Source: Paenibacillus azoreducens (GTDB lineage: Bacteria > Bacillota > Bacilli > Paenibacillales > Paenibacillaceae). Taken from it: a DNA stretch of 64,000 nucleotides. The notes beneath the pieces were generated by a model. It was not told the origin of the DNA and made no database searches. It was given only the letters and a program-made list of their open reading frames with translations. The stretch covers positions 5,981,501 to 6,045,500 of the forward strand of contig NZ_AP025343.1 in NCBI RefSeq assembly GCF_021654775.1, given 5' to 3'. Positions 7,996 to 15,948 of this stretch are shown in pieces (the stretch's first letter is position 1; every line of letters starts with the position of its first letter). The translations under genes and the position numbers were made by a program.

Positions 7996-8634
7996 TTATT
8001 TACGCGCTGAGAGAATGAATTTCTCCAGTGCCTCTGTATTGGTAATGCCCTGATTGCATCCATGGCTTTCCATACATACATATTGGCCAATGGAAGAATA
8101 GTTATCCAGCGAAGCCTTGGTCCTGACAGTGAGGAATGCAAGCTCTTGATGCCGATTGCAGAACAAGCAGTACCCTTTCTTGTTCGTCGGCGTGATTCTT
8201 CCCTCGATGCCGATGAACTGTCCTTCGAACGGATAGACAATAAACAATCTGCCCGTGGCAATATCTACCCAGCTTAGATATGTCACATATCGAAAGTCGA
8301 TGGATTGTAAATCAGGCACTTTCAGTTTCTTATGCTTAGGGAACAGCTTCTGAATTTGTTTTAGCGTAATCGGCGGATATGGCTCCAGGTACGGTTCCAA
8401 TGCGCTTAGATATCTCTGGAAATCATATGCCGTCTCGAAGGTCGTAATTTGTTCCAGCATTTGCTGCTGATCCTTTGTCAGGTCATCAAATGCTTCGACA
8501 ATGTTCGCTGCAGCACGGAACCTTACGGTCTCCAAGACTTTTCGATCCGCGACGGTTCGCAGTGTTTTCAGAAGAAATTCCGTTTGTTTCTTAATCACGT
8601 TATACTGATGGTTTCTAATAAATGGTGTACTCAT
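7996..8634 (-). CDS. FusB/FusC-like EF-G-binding protein
   Basis: The 212-residue protein has the two-part layout of FusB/FusC-type proteins. An N-terminal helical bundle (residues 1-85) is followed by a C-terminal domain with a treble-clef-like zinc site: C156 and C159 in YCLFCNRH, and C187 and C193 in CMESHGCNQ. Members bind elongation factor G on stalled ribosomes and release it, and acquired versions give fusidic acid resistance. Length and zinc ligands agree with the family. The gene has a leader region with a possible 17-codon peptide and an 11-bp inverted repeat (8674-8684 and 8761-8771). This suggests antibiotic-induced attenuation. Whether it gives resistance here is unknown. Confidence 0.8.
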   Translation of the reverse strand: MSTPFIRNHQYNVIKKQTEFLLKTLRTVADRKVLETVRFRAAANIVEAFDDLTKDQQQMLEQITTFETAYDFQRYLSALEPYLEPYPPITLKQIQKLFPKHKKLKVPDLQSIDFRYVTYLSWVDIATGRLFIVYPFEGQFIGIEGRITPTNKKGYCLFCNRHQELAFLTVRTKASLDNYSSIGQYVCMESHGCNQGITNTEALEKFILSARK

Positions 8635-8673
8635 AGCTTTCAGCCCCTTATTTATTCATAAATGATCATAAGG

Positions 8674-8772
8674 TGCAAAGCCTGTTATTAGAAACGATAA
8701 AGATAAGTTTGGGCGACTCTAATCCATCCATCGCACCTCACGCAAAGTATCGCCCCAGATCAGGCTTTGCAT
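8674..8772 (-). promoter_or_regulatory. Leader with 11-bp inverted repeat upstream of the FusB-like gene
   Basis: TGCAAAGCCTG at the start of the leader ORF is the perfect complement of CAGGCTTTGCA located downstream of it, 76 bp apart. Inside the leader GGGCGA can pair with TCGCCC, and GGTGC with the GCACC that overlaps the second arm, so alternative pairings are possible. This resembles leaders of ribosome-protection and erm-type genes, where stalling on the leader peptide changes the fold. It has no clear terminator run, so translational control would be more likely. Confidence 0.5.
8719..8772 (-). CDS. Putative 17-codon leader peptide
   Basis: ATG at 8772, with AGGA upstream, begins MQSLIWGDTLREVRWMD and ends in TAG. 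Its first codons form one arm of the inverted repeat that mirrors the sequence just before the FusB-like gene. Size and placement fit a regulatory leader peptide; translation is not proven. Confidence 0.4.
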   Translation of the reverse strand: MQSLIWGDTLREVRWMD

Positions 8773-8934
8773 GAGGACTTCCTAGCAAATGAGCAATTCG
8801 GCATTGCCATCTGTAAAACCCCCAATCATATTTCATGCGAAAAGTATAGCATGGAATTTCCAGTCAGTGCAATTTAACTTGATAAATGGATCGCTAACCA
8901 TTTCGGATCATATTCCCAGCACCCTGCCGTTTTT

Positions 8935-9105
8935 TTATAAATCAAGTGGGGGACGTTCACGTAAAAGTTCCTTAATCTCTCTCAATTCTTCTAATATTTC
9001 TTTGGTGTATTTGTTACTTTGAGAGTTGTCTATTCCTAGCTTCACTACGAATATGCCGAAAAACAAGCCTAAAACGAGCGACAAAATAAAGGTTATGGTC
9101 TCCAA
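8935..9105 (-). CDS. Small membrane protein, 56 residues, TTG start
   Basis: AAAGGAG stands eight bases before a TTG at 9105. The product starts METITFILSLVLGLFFGIFVVK, a single membrane helix, and continues with a basic/acidic coil containing NKYTKEILEELREIKELLRE, ending after PPLDL. The layout, one helix plus a short heptad coil, equals that of the small protein at 16792-16977. The function is unknown. Confidence 0.6.
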   Translation of the reverse strand: METITFILSLVLGLFFGIFVVKLGIDNSQSNKYTKEILEELREIKELLRERPPLDL

Positions 9106-9208
9106 GATTTTTTCTCCTTTCTCAAGTCGACAGAAAGTTTCGAGTGAGCTTCTCTCAAGTTGATAACACCTGCATTTATATTATAATTTCAAACAATACA
9201 ACAAGACC

Positions 9209-9242
9209 CGCCCTTAGATAACTTCTATCCTAGGCCGGGTCA
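9209..9242 (-). terminator. Stem-loop terminator of the GACCCGxCCTTAG type
   Basis: GACCCGCCCTTAGATAA pairs with CTAGGCCGGGTC. It lies just after the GNAT gene at 9253-9657 on the minus strand and resembles the hairpins at 2206, 6594 and 24637. The following T-run is weak. Confidence 0.55.
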
Positions 9243-9252
9243 TATGTTGTCT

Positions 9253-9657
9253 TTAAAGCTTTTTTAACAAAATTACTTCAAGAGGATCATTTTCTTGCAA
9301 TAAACAGCCAACATCTTTATAGCCGAGTTTTCGATAAAAATGCTGCGCATCCTCGTTGGATTGAGTCGAAGTCATTACGACTTCAAAGCCTTTCTGTTTC
9401 ATAAGTTCTTCCCAATATATTACAGCTTCCTTACCATTTCCCTGCCCCCGGTATTCTTCATCGAACCATATCATGTTCAGGAACGGGGTATTGTCCCAAA
9501 AATATCCGTACCTCATCCATCCGATTTCTTGATTAGATTCCCGGAAAATGAAAATTTCATGATCTCTAATTTTAGTTCTTATCAATGACTCGGCAATATG
9601 ACTATCTCTTTCAAAAAGGTACTGATAATCTGATTCTATTGCAACTTCGATCTTCAC
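9253..9657 (-). CDS. GNAT family N-acetyltransferase
   Basis: The small, 134-residue GNAT has an EIGWMRYGYFWDNTPFLNMIWF core strand pair, the CoA loop FDEEYRGQGNGKEAV, and a C-terminal SNEDAQHFYRKLGY. It has the minimal length of the fold. The substrate is unknown. It stands alone upstream of a hairpin terminator and downstream of kptA with a 54-bp gap. Confidence 0.8.
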   Translation of the reverse strand: MKIEVAIESDYQYLFERDSHIAESLIRTKIRDHEIFIFRESNQEIGWMRYGYFWDNTPFLNMIWFDEEYRGQGNGKEAVIYWEELMKQKGFEVVMTSTQSNEDAQHFYRKLGYKDVGCLLQENDPLEVILLKKL

Positions 9658-9711
9658 AGCGATATTCCCCCAATTATTTTTAATGACTTGATTTTTCCCT
9701 TCCCTATCCTT

Positions 9712-10260
9712 CTAATTAAACTCCTTAAGGTATTGTGGAGGTACATAGTCAGCAAGCCATACGCCATGATTTGCAACATAAAACTTAACATGGTTTTCTA
9801 AAGCTCTTACCGTATCCACTTCAAGAATAACGAGTTCGCCGCGTCTTTTGCCGGCTAAGGCAGCGAATTCCAGTGTATCTGACAGATGCACATACTTTCT
9901 CCCCATGGGTTTAATTCCTTCAGTGAGGATTTTATTACTGACTTTAGTGTTTGTCCCGTGATACAAAATTGCTGGCGGAATAGATTCTTTATACTCCAGT
10001 CTTCCCGTACTATGTCCATAGTTGGCTCTTATGTATCCATTCACAATCTCATATCTTTGTTTTGGGCAATTTTCTACAACTTGAAGGATATCTGCCTCAC
10101 TAACATTAGACCATCTTTTCTCTGATTTAATTCCGTTGAGCAGATCCTGAATATCACAATAGCCTTCATGATCCAGGTCGAGCCCGAATTGTTCCGGTGT
10201 ATGTCTTAGGATTTTGCTCATAAATTTACTAAGGCTTTCTTCTTGTTTTCTGTTTAACAT
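9712..10260 (-). CDS. kptA: RNA 2'-phosphotransferase KptA/Tpt1
   Basis: The protein of 182 residues fits the family length of about 180. It shows an N-terminal winged part with SKFMSKILRHTPEQFGL (conserved R-H), then the NAD-binding ADP-ribosyltransferase-like part with ILYHGTN, KYVHLSD and GKRRGELVILEVD, and an end WLADYVPPQYL. KptA transfers the internal 2'-phosphate left at a splice junction to NAD. Bacterial members have no splicing partner, so they are thought to act in repair of RNA ends. Together with the kinase-like gene and the Thg1-like gene just upstream it suggests an RNA-repair set. AAGGAG is at the start; a MITE of about 248 bp ends 14 bases upstream. Confidence 0.9.
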   Translation of the reverse strand: MLNRKQEESLSKFMSKILRHTPEQFGLDLDHEGYCDIQDLLNGIKSEKRWSNVSEADILQVVENCPKQRYEIVNGYIRANYGHSTGRLEYKESIPPAILYHGTNTKVSNKILTEGIKPMGRKYVHLSDTLEFAALAGKRRGELVILEVDTVRALENHVKFYVANHGVWLADYVPPQYLKEFN

Positions 10261-10273
10261 TTTATCTCCTTAG

Positions 10274-10521
10274 ATATAAGTTGAACTAATGATTTTCACG
10301 ATGAAGGCAGCCGGCAGCCGGGTGAAATGTTCTTACGATCGCTCTTGCTCGCAGATTTCTTTTGATTAACACTAACTCATGGTCAAAATCCGCTCACAAA
10401 GGCGAACGCTGCGCTTCTTCAGAATCATTTCTCCTAGGTTCAATATTCTAAAATGATCCTTCTTTGGAATGTTGAACCCTCTTGCCTGATTCTCGTCTAT
10501 TTCTTTAGTTCAACTTACATA
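10274..10521. repeat. MITE-like element, full-length copy
   Basis: The ends AGATATAAGTTGAAC and GTTCAACTTACATA form an inverted repeat. The interior shares GGCAGCCGGGTGAAATGTTC, CAGATTTCTT and TCTCCTAGGTTCAATATTCT with the copy at 41382-41653. No open reading frame is present, so it is non-autonomous. It sits between the kinase-like gene and kptA, splitting what otherwise looks like one operon. AT-rich TIR ends suggest TA-type target duplication, which was not verified. Confidence 0.8.
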
Positions 10522-10540
10522 ATCAAAATATTTAAAATTT

Positions 10541-10978
10541 TCATTCCATCTTCTCAATCAAAAACTCTCCATCTGCTGATTTAACTGTGTACAGTTCATC
10601 AAAACCTTCAGCATACGTAGGCTTCTGCAGCTTCTTTAAAGTACTCTTAATCGCCACTTCGCTAACCTTTTCCTTACCTTGCCTCATCTCATTTCTTGAA
10701 AAAGACAAGTCATAGTCAGGCTCAAAGTAATAGCCTATCACCTTAAACTTATACTTCTTGGCAATTTCTATATATTTTCTTCTATCGTCGATCGTTGGAT
10801 TGGTATTGTCAACCACAAATCGCTGCATGGCTTTGATTGAGCCGGCTAAATAAATATCCTCACGATTTCTTGTTCTCAGCATATCAAGGTTGATTCGCAT
10901 ATGTGTTTTAAAAAAATGCTCTTTATAAAAGGTCGACTTACCAGAACCTTGAATTCCAATAAAGATAACACATTCCAT
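10541..10978 (-). CDS. P-loop ATPase, polynucleotide-kinase-like
   Basis: The 145-residue protein has Walker A GIQGSGKST at residues 8-16, then MRINLDMLRTRN, a VVDNTNPTIDDRRKYIEIA segment, and KVIGYYFEPDYDLSFSRNE. This order is typical of the kinase half of bacterial and phage polynucleotide kinases (the D-N-T-N-x-T motif follows the phosphate acceptor site). No 3'-phosphatase domain follows. It lies 12 bp downstream of the Thg1-like gene and upstream of kptA beyond a MITE, and so may supply 5'-phosphorylated RNA ends. The function is inferred from family and context only. Confidence 0.7.
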   Translation of the reverse strand: MECVIFIGIQGSGKSTFYKEHFFKTHMRINLDMLRTRNREDIYLAGSIKAMQRFVVDNTNPTIDDRRKYIEIAKKYKFKVIGYYFEPDYDLSFSRNEMRQGKEKVSEVAIKSTLKKLQKPTYAEGFDELYTVKSADGEFLIEKME

Positions 10979-10990
10979 ATTTACTCATCC

Positions 10991-11719
10991 TTACCCGAGA
11001 TAAACATATTGATTGATATATTCCCGATGTTGACTGAATATCGGCGTTTCAAAATCCACATCCCACTTGCTCCGGGTAGCTTCACCTTTTTTATAATACT
11101 GTTTAGTTATGCATACACCGCGTTTTTGCCAAATAGGCAGGTCGTTCCAATTGATTCCCTTCTCCAAGAATAACTTATCCTGAAGCTTTTTGCCGGTTAG
11201 ACCTTGGAGTTCATGATGAGGAAAATTAGCTTGTGCAACCATAGAAATACTGTTTTTCGTTGCATCTTGCTGTCTCCAGAGAAAATAATTCGTGACTTCA
11301 TCATGAGGCAGAACCCAAGCTCTGCTGTCAAATGTGGCAAGCGGTTTATCAGGATAATATTCCTTAATCGCTTCATTGAACTTGGCAGTCGCCATAGACG
11401 CAGACACGGAAACGATTTTCTGAAGATTATTTTCAAACCAAGATTGGGTGGTTAACTTATCATAGTTGGTCAGCAGTACAGATATCTCGTCACTTTGATG
11501 ATAAACTAATTTACAGCCCATTATATTCTGAGCTAAGTATTTGCACGTCTCCCAAAATGCCTTGGTTAATAACTCATCAAAAGGTTTTTTCATTCCACGG
11601 GTATAAGTATGAAAATGAGAACCATCTATTCGTATTATTAATGGGAGCCTCTGAGGAAGGGTTTGCCTGAATATATTTTCATAACCCTTCATACGGTTGC
11701 CAAAGTCATCTTTTTTCAT
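10991..11719 (-). CDS. Thg1-like 3'-5' nucleotidyltransferase (TLP)
   Basis: The protein shows the Thg1 landmarks in order: LIIRIDGSHFHTYTRG (first metal Asp), then MGCKLVYHQSDEISVLL (catalytic D-E pair), and later SRAWVLPHDEVTNYFLWRQQDATKNSI (the N-Y-x-x-W-R-Q-x-D box). The length of about 243 residues fits bacterial Thg1-like proteins, which repair 5'-truncated tRNAs by templated 3'-to-5' addition. An ATG at 11734 exists but the one at 11719 (KKDDFGNRMKG) follows GGAG well. It is the first gene of the probable RNA-repair operon. Confidence 0.85.
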   Translation of the reverse strand: MKKDDFGNRMKGYENIFRQTLPQRLPLIIRIDGSHFHTYTRGMKKPFDELLTKAFWETCKYLAQNIMGCKLVYHQSDEISVLLTNYDKLTTQSWFENNLQKIVSVSASMATAKFNEAIKEYYPDKPLATFDSRAWVLPHDEVTNYFLWRQQDATKNSISMVAQANFPHHELQGLTGKKLQDKLFLEKGINWNDLPIWQKRGVCITKQYYKKGEATRSKWDVDFETPIFSQHREYINQYVYLG

Positions 11720-11924
11720 TATTTCTCCTTTCATTCCCTTCAGGATTTACAAAATTCGATTACAGACGCTCCCGGGTAGAATATATAGACGAACTAAACC
11801 GTTTCGATCTATATATTGCTTGATTAGAAGTCGCTTTTGGGATTTTTGCAAAATCCTCCCCTAAAAAGGTATTATCATCTTGCCTCATTTTATTGGTAAA
11901 TATAGCCCTTCTCATTACCCGTAT

Positions 11925-12155
11925 TCAACTGACTTTTTTCTTTTCAATGTGTAACTCCCTTAGGAATAAAAAAATAGGCAATCCAAATGAGACACCAACC
12001 GTAAAAGTCCCAATGATCGGGATCCACAACAGTCTCAATCCCATTTTGATCCGTTTGCTTTCATATAAAATAAATGCTGTTAATACGACCACCGATACGA
12101 TGACATCTAACCAAGCAAAAGAACCCATTCGTGTTTGGGCTGACTGACTAACCAA
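11925..12155 (-). CDS. DUF2834-like membrane protein, short N-terminally
   Basis: The 76-residue product contains two hydrophobic stretches (LDVIVSVVVLTAFILYES and LWIPIIGTFTVGVSFGLPIFLFLRE), the latter two thirds of the DUF2834 pattern. The family normally has a further N-terminal helix, and about 30-40 residues are missing. The only start available is a TTG that overlaps the stop of the upstream gene by eight bases. It is probably a truncated remnant that may still be translated by coupling. Confidence 0.5.
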   Translation of the reverse strand: MVSQSAQTRMGSFAWLDVIVSVVVLTAFILYESKRIKMGLRLLWIPIIGTFTVGVSFGLPIFLFLRELHIEKKKVS

Positions 12156-12702
12156 ACCAGAAAATCACTCTTACATCTTCCGGATCTCCCAACTTCAATA
12201 ATTTTGGAATTGTTTCATTGATAAAACCCGAACAGGTTTCCTTAATATTTCGGTACTCCATAAATTGATCACAATAATATTTTTGATCCCAATTGAAAGC
12301 AATTAACTCCTTCAGCAATAGCCAACTATGATCATAAAAATCATTTTTATTTTCAAATGCGACTTCATTCAATTCAGGAGAAATATCCCCTGGAAGACCT
12401 CTTGGTAAAGATATAAAATTTAAATTTTGATCATTTCTGGTGTTCGATAAAACACTAAATAAATCATAGTTCCGATCTTCATTGTAAAATTCATGAGGGT
12501 CACTTGGTGTTAATTTGCAGGTTCTGTATTCTGGATACAGGTAGTAATAAGGATTCACTTTCCACTTATCAGCGCTTAACCAAATAGCGTTACTATTTAA
12601 TTCTTCTTTACTCTTTTCAGTTTTTCTCCAAGTACCATCAATCTCTTCATATTCCTCTCTGTAGTATCTTTTCTCAACAAAAAACCAAATGTCTGTGCCC
12701 AT
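12148..12702 (-). CDS. Unknown protein beginning MGTDIW
   Basis: The 184-residue soluble protein starts with MGTDIWFFVEKRYYREEYEEIDGTW. It resembles the MGTDIH-type proteins occasionally seen in phages and soil bacteria that have a small beta-rich N-terminal part and a tail with repeated Asp/Trp residues. It has no known activity. The C-terminus (EDVRVIFWFG) overlaps the DUF2834-like fragment. Confidence 0.5.
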   Translation of the reverse strand: MGTDIWFFVEKRYYREEYEEIDGTWRKTEKSKEELNSNAIWLSADKWKVNPYYYLYPEYRTCKLTPSDPHEFYNEDRNYDLFSVLSNTRNDQNLNFISLPRGLPGDISPELNEVAFENKNDFYDHSWLLLKELIAFNWDQKYYCDQFMEYRNIKETCSGFINETIPKLLKLGDPEDVRVIFWFG

Positions 12703-12752
12703 AGAACCTCCCGGATATTTTTGAGAAGCTTTTTTTTAATGTGGATTTCTTT

Positions 12753-12820
12753 CTTATAACGTTCTTGTATCCAATCCCTCCTGCTTCAAAAAAACGAAGC
12801 GCCTGGCCGCGAGTGGCTTT
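12753..12820 (-). repeat. attC-like repeat, partial copy
   Basis: CTTATAACGTTCTTGTATCC matches the conserved arm of the array repeat, followed by a short imperfect hairpin (AAACGAAGCGCCTGGCCGCG). The matching second arm is lost. It lies directly behind gene 12820-13398 and in front of gene 12148-12702, and is in the same orientation as the other copies. Confidence 0.4.
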
Positions 12821-13398
12821 TATCTTCCTACAGTTATTATCTGTCCTTTATGATCAAGACCCCTAAAAACAAAATTCCCTACATCATTCATAGGCAATTC
12901 ATTATAGGACACAGCAAAACCATCCTGCACTTTCAATTCGATATATACAGAAGACTTTTGCTTTATTTCTTTTAACTGATCGGAGATTTTATGATCTATA
13001 TTATCGTTACTGATTATAACTTTTTCGATATCCGGGTTCTTTGCTTCAACAGCAAATATTGTTTCATATCGTCCGGTTGAATTTAAACTGGCTGACCAGG
13101 TTCGACTAATAAAATCGTTCGGCTCTCTAGGCAGCATTTCAGAAATATTTCTTACCTGATATAGCATGCCCCATGCAACTTTAACTACTTTCGCATATTT
13201 CTTGTCACCTGTATCCCAAATGACTATTTTGTTATTACCGAATTCTTTTTGGTAAACCACATGACCATTTTGAAACGGGAATGACTTTAGAAGAACTGAT
13301 TTTTCATTAAATGAGTATCCAAATTGGGAGGTAAAAAAATAGGTTACCGAGCACAAAATTAATAGTACTAAAATAATATATATGGGCTTTTTTCTCAT
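12820..13398 (-). CDS. Membrane-anchored protein of unknown function
   Basis: The protein starts MRKKPIYIILVLLILCSVTYFF, a single signal-anchor helix. The outside part of about 165 residues is beta-rich (GHVVYQKEFGNNKIVIWDTG). No family is recognised. The start overlaps the stop of gene 13398-14021 (ATGATG), with AAGGAG upstream, so the two are coupled. An attC-like repeat follows directly. Confidence 0.55.
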   Translation of the reverse strand: MRKKPIYIILVLLILCSVTYFFTSQFGYSFNEKSVLLKSFPFQNGHVVYQKEFGNNKIVIWDTGDKKYAKVVKVAWGMLYQVRNISEMLPREPNDFISRTWSASLNSTGRYETIFAVEAKNPDIEKVIISNDNIDHKISDQLKEIKQKSSVYIELKVQDGFAVSYNELPMNDVGNFVFRGLDHKGQIITVGR

Positions 13399-14021
13399 CA
13401 TGTCTCCTTAAAACCGTTCCATCTTCTAAGTACCTTATATCCAAAAAGCTCCAATTGTTCATCAATGGTTTGTATTGAGCGGATTTGCCTTAGATAATTG
13501 ATACTTTTAAATAGCCAACTGTCTTTTTCTATTAGTTCTTCAATAACAATAGTTCCTTCCGGGAATAATTTATTTAGCCGATTAATATATTCCTTCTCTG
13601 ATGCTCCAATATAATATGTAGGAGGGTGCGGATAAATATTACTATTAAAAACAAAATTAAAACCTAATTTATTTAAATATTCCGGAATATCGACCTTATT
13701 TTGCAGCGCTTTATCCTGGATTATATAATATAAATTCCTATCAATATTTTCCAGGTTAGTGACATATCTACTTGGGAAGTGTTGCATAAGCAAACGGATT
13801 ATATCATTTGTATCTTTGGGATATTTAGAAGTAGGTATAAAAATGTAGCCCAAAAATTCAAAGTATTCTTGTAGAGATCCTCTAAAATTTTTAGCTTTCA
13901 TTATATCTTTGATCTTTTGATAAAGCTCTTGAGGTATTGCTTTGTAGTATGTTATTTTTTTGGTCTTAACATGCTGATCAATGGCCTTCATTAGACCTAA
14001 TTCTTCCTTCGAATACTTCAT
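13398..14021 (-). CDS. Unknown protein with three internal helical repeats
   Basis: From the AAGGAG-supported ATG at 14021 (207 residues), three similar units can be seen about 65 residues apart. They end LQEYFEFLGYIF, IPEYLNKLGFNF and IDEQLELFGYKV, each after a helix that contains several Lys/Ile. The repeats suggest a small modular binding protein. No enzymatic motif is visible. It forms a pair with gene 12820-13398. Confidence 0.55.
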   Translation of the reverse strand: MKYSKEELGLMKAIDQHVKTKKITYYKAIPQELYQKIKDIMKAKNFRGSLQEYFEFLGYIFIPTSKYPKDTNDIIRLLMQHFPSRYVTNLENIDRNLYYIIQDKALQNKVDIPEYLNKLGFNFVFNSNIYPHPPTYYIGASEKEYINRLNKLFPEGTIVIEELIEKDSWLFKSINYLRQIRSIQTIDEQLELFGYKVLRRWNGFKET

Positions 14022-14046
14022 CTTCAACTCCTTAATATACATTTTA

Positions 14047-14128
14047 TTTCCAACAACGTTACTAGATTCACGAACACGAGAACTTTAAGCTTCGTAAGGT
14101 GGCCATAACGCAGTTGCCATCGTTGAAG
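14047..14128 (-). repeat. attC-like repeat, short degenerate copy
   Basis: CAACAACGTTACTAGATTCACGA at one end and GCCATCGTTGAAG at the other form imperfect inverted arms around GAGAACTTTAAGCTTCG. It lies between the stop of gene 14133-14741 and the start of gene 13398-14021. Conservation is low; it is recognised mainly by placement and the AACGTT arm. Confidence 0.35.
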
Positions 14129-14132
14129 AAAT

Positions 14133-14741
14133 TTAAAACTTTCTAAGAAACCACTCATCCATTTTTCTCATCATTTCAATTGCAATTTTTTCACTTCTAT
14201 CATTTACCCATCTAAATAGTGGTTCTCTAATAAAACCAATCAATTCTTCTTTTGTCTTTTCTAGGCTTCTCAGCAATTCCTCGTATTCGTATTCTATAAA
14301 GCGTAGTTCTTGTGTTACCGTCGATCTGTCGGGAGCATCCGGCCACACCTTGACTCGATTATCACTATATGTCATCCCTGGATTCGGATCATGTCCTAAC
14401 CAAGGGCTTGTCTTATTTCTAACAGAGTCATAAACCTCACTCCAATCTTCTAAACCACAACAGCAACTAGGCAAAATTACATTGTTTTCTTCAAAAAAAC
14501 CAATACCTCCTGAAAGAACTACACCTTCTTCTTTAAAGAGTTCATTAAATGATTCTTCCAGGGATTGTTTTACATTAATATTGTTATATCCGAATAAAAG
14601 AATTAAAAATAATACAACATCTTCTTCACTACTTTCAGCATCTAATTTGGCATATTCCTTACGTGTTACATCGTTCTCAATCCAAATAGGACACTCATAA
14701 TAAGGTTCAATAATTACGGCTTTTGTATATGGTTTGCTCAT
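14133..14741 (-). CDS. Unknown acidic protein
   Basis: About 203 residues starting MSKPYTKAVIIEPYYECP. It carries an acidic helical centre and a hydrophobic stretch DVVLFLILLFGYNN that is too short for a clear membrane helix. It has the Cys cluster SCCCGLEDW. Size and composition would fit an immunity-type or regulatory protein, but no family is recognised. Its beginning overlaps the stop of gene 14747-15157. Confidence 0.5.
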   Translation of the reverse strand: MSKPYTKAVIIEPYYECPIWIENDVTRKEYAKLDAESSEEDVVLFLILLFGYNNINVKQSLEESFNELFKEEGVVLSGGIGFFEENNVILPSCCCGLEDWSEVYDSVRNKTSPWLGHDPNPGMTYSDNRVKVWPDAPDRSTVTQELRFIEYEYEELLRSLEKTKEELIGFIREPLFRWVNDRSEKIAIEMMRKMDEWFLRKF

Positions 14742-14746
14742 ATTTT

Positions 14747-15157
14747 TCACTCCACATCCGTTGAGTACTGTAAGGCGACAAATTCCCTCTTAACAAATTT
14801 TAAATTACTTACTATATTATCTGCTTCATTCTCTGATATGCCTTCTCTAATCAGATTTCCTTCCTCGTCAAATAAACGAACATTAGTCCATTTCAACTCT
14901 AACAATTTAGCAAATCGTTCAGCATCTCTTCTATCATCATATTTCCAAACCACTTTTGATCTAATATGTTCAGGAAGCCATTGTGCTCTAAATTTATGTA
15001 GTTTCTTATATGAAATATACTTTTCTATTCTTCTACCGCCTCTTGCCATACCGTATACTTTAGGGCTCCTAGCCATTCCATGACAATACAGGATAAATAC
15101 TTTCGCTCCAATTTTAAGCTGCTTATCTATTACCACATTTGCAACTACTCCATACAT
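14747..15157 (-). CDS. Unknown basic protein
   Basis: The protein has 136 residues and a basic stretch ARSPKVYGMARGGRRIEKYIS followed by LHKFRAQWLPEHIRSKVVWKYDD, suggesting contact with nucleic acid or phosphate. No family is recognised. It is translationally coupled to gene 14133-14741, as the next start overlaps its stop. Confidence 0.5.
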   Translation of the reverse strand: MYGVVANVVIDKQLKIGAKVFILYCHGMARSPKVYGMARGGRRIEKYISYKKLHKFRAQWLPEHIRSKVVWKYDDRRDAERFAKLLELKWTNVRLFDEEGNLIREGISENEADNIVSNLKFVKREFVALQYSTDVE

Positions 15158-15258
15158 GATTGTAATTCCCCCTTACCAGCAAACATCTATATGTGTCCGA
15201 TCTGAACTCGTTTCCCGCTGTTGAAATACCTCGCCAAATTCTGGCTAGACCTATTGAA

Positions 15259-15762
15259 TTACATAAAAAGATTCGCTAAATAATCTTTCGATATTTCACT
15301 AATAACATAAATGATGATAATCAGATTAATCAGTAGTGCTAACAAAGTTGTTGATAGTTCGTTCTGATCTCTTTGGATAAATATGTGATTTATCTGAAAT
15401 CCTAAGGAGATGCCTTCACCCATTAAATTGATTGGTAAAATTATTATAGAATATAGGACTAGGACTGAGAATATATTCAAAACCATTCCTATAATTGAAC
15501 ATAAAATGATAAGAGTAATATGTACCAAAGGCCACCACAATATGATTGCACTATAAACTGATATGCCTTCAATTATGTACCTAAGCGTTATTCCAATACT
15601 AATCAACAATAGAATAAATATTAACGAATATTCCAGGGGAACAGTTGAGTGACTAAAGAATTCTCCATCAAATCTATCAAAAACCTCGCGACCAAATATA
15701 AAACATATAATTGTAAGAATGATAAGTATAATCATTTTTTGAGTTAATTCTGATTTGTTCAT
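15259..15762 (-). CDS. Multi-pass membrane protein of unknown function
   Basis: Four to five hydrophobic segments fill the 167 residues (MIILIILTIICFIFG, LIFILLLISIGITLRYII, IILWWPLVHITLIILCSIIG, VLYSIIILPINLMGE, LLALLINLIIIIYVIS). The spacing suggests a small integral membrane protein without large loops. It has no similarity to known transporters. The gene lies alone between an unremarkable spacer and an attC-like repeat. Confidence 0.6.
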   Translation of the reverse strand: MNKSELTQKMIILIILTIICFIFGREVFDRFDGEFFSHSTVPLEYSLIFILLLISIGITLRYIIEGISVYSAIILWWPLVHITLIILCSIIGMVLNIFSVLVLYSIIILPINLMGEGISLGFQINHIFIQRDQNELSTTLLALLINLIIIIYVISEISKDYLANLFM

Positions 15763-15793
15763 ATTTCACCTCGCCTCTCTTCAAAGTGTTTCG

Positions 15794-15906
15794 TATAAGG
15801 TTCTGGTATCTACGAACCCGAGAGGCTTATGGAAGCGAGATGCATCCGGTTAACTTTGCCGCTTAGCTTCGCATCCACTCGAAACCGCTTACTAAACTGT
15901 TGGGCG
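15794..15906 (-). repeat. attC-like repeat
   Basis: The left arm ATAAGGTTCTGGTATCTACGA agrees with the array's conserved arm, and GAGAGGCTTA is the inner stem. The right end carries GTTGGGC, which is a perfect match to the classical integron core GTTRRRY, read on the plus strand. The central part is degenerate. It lies between gene 15259-15762 and the ATP-grasp gene. Confidence 0.5.
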
Positions 15907-15948
15907 GATCAAAGGAGTCGTAAGAAGACAGTACACCCGCCCTTAAAA

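Noticed and set aside
8789..9022. Plus-strand frame of 77 codons
   Set aside because: Antisense to the small membrane protein with a good ribosome-binding site on the other strand.
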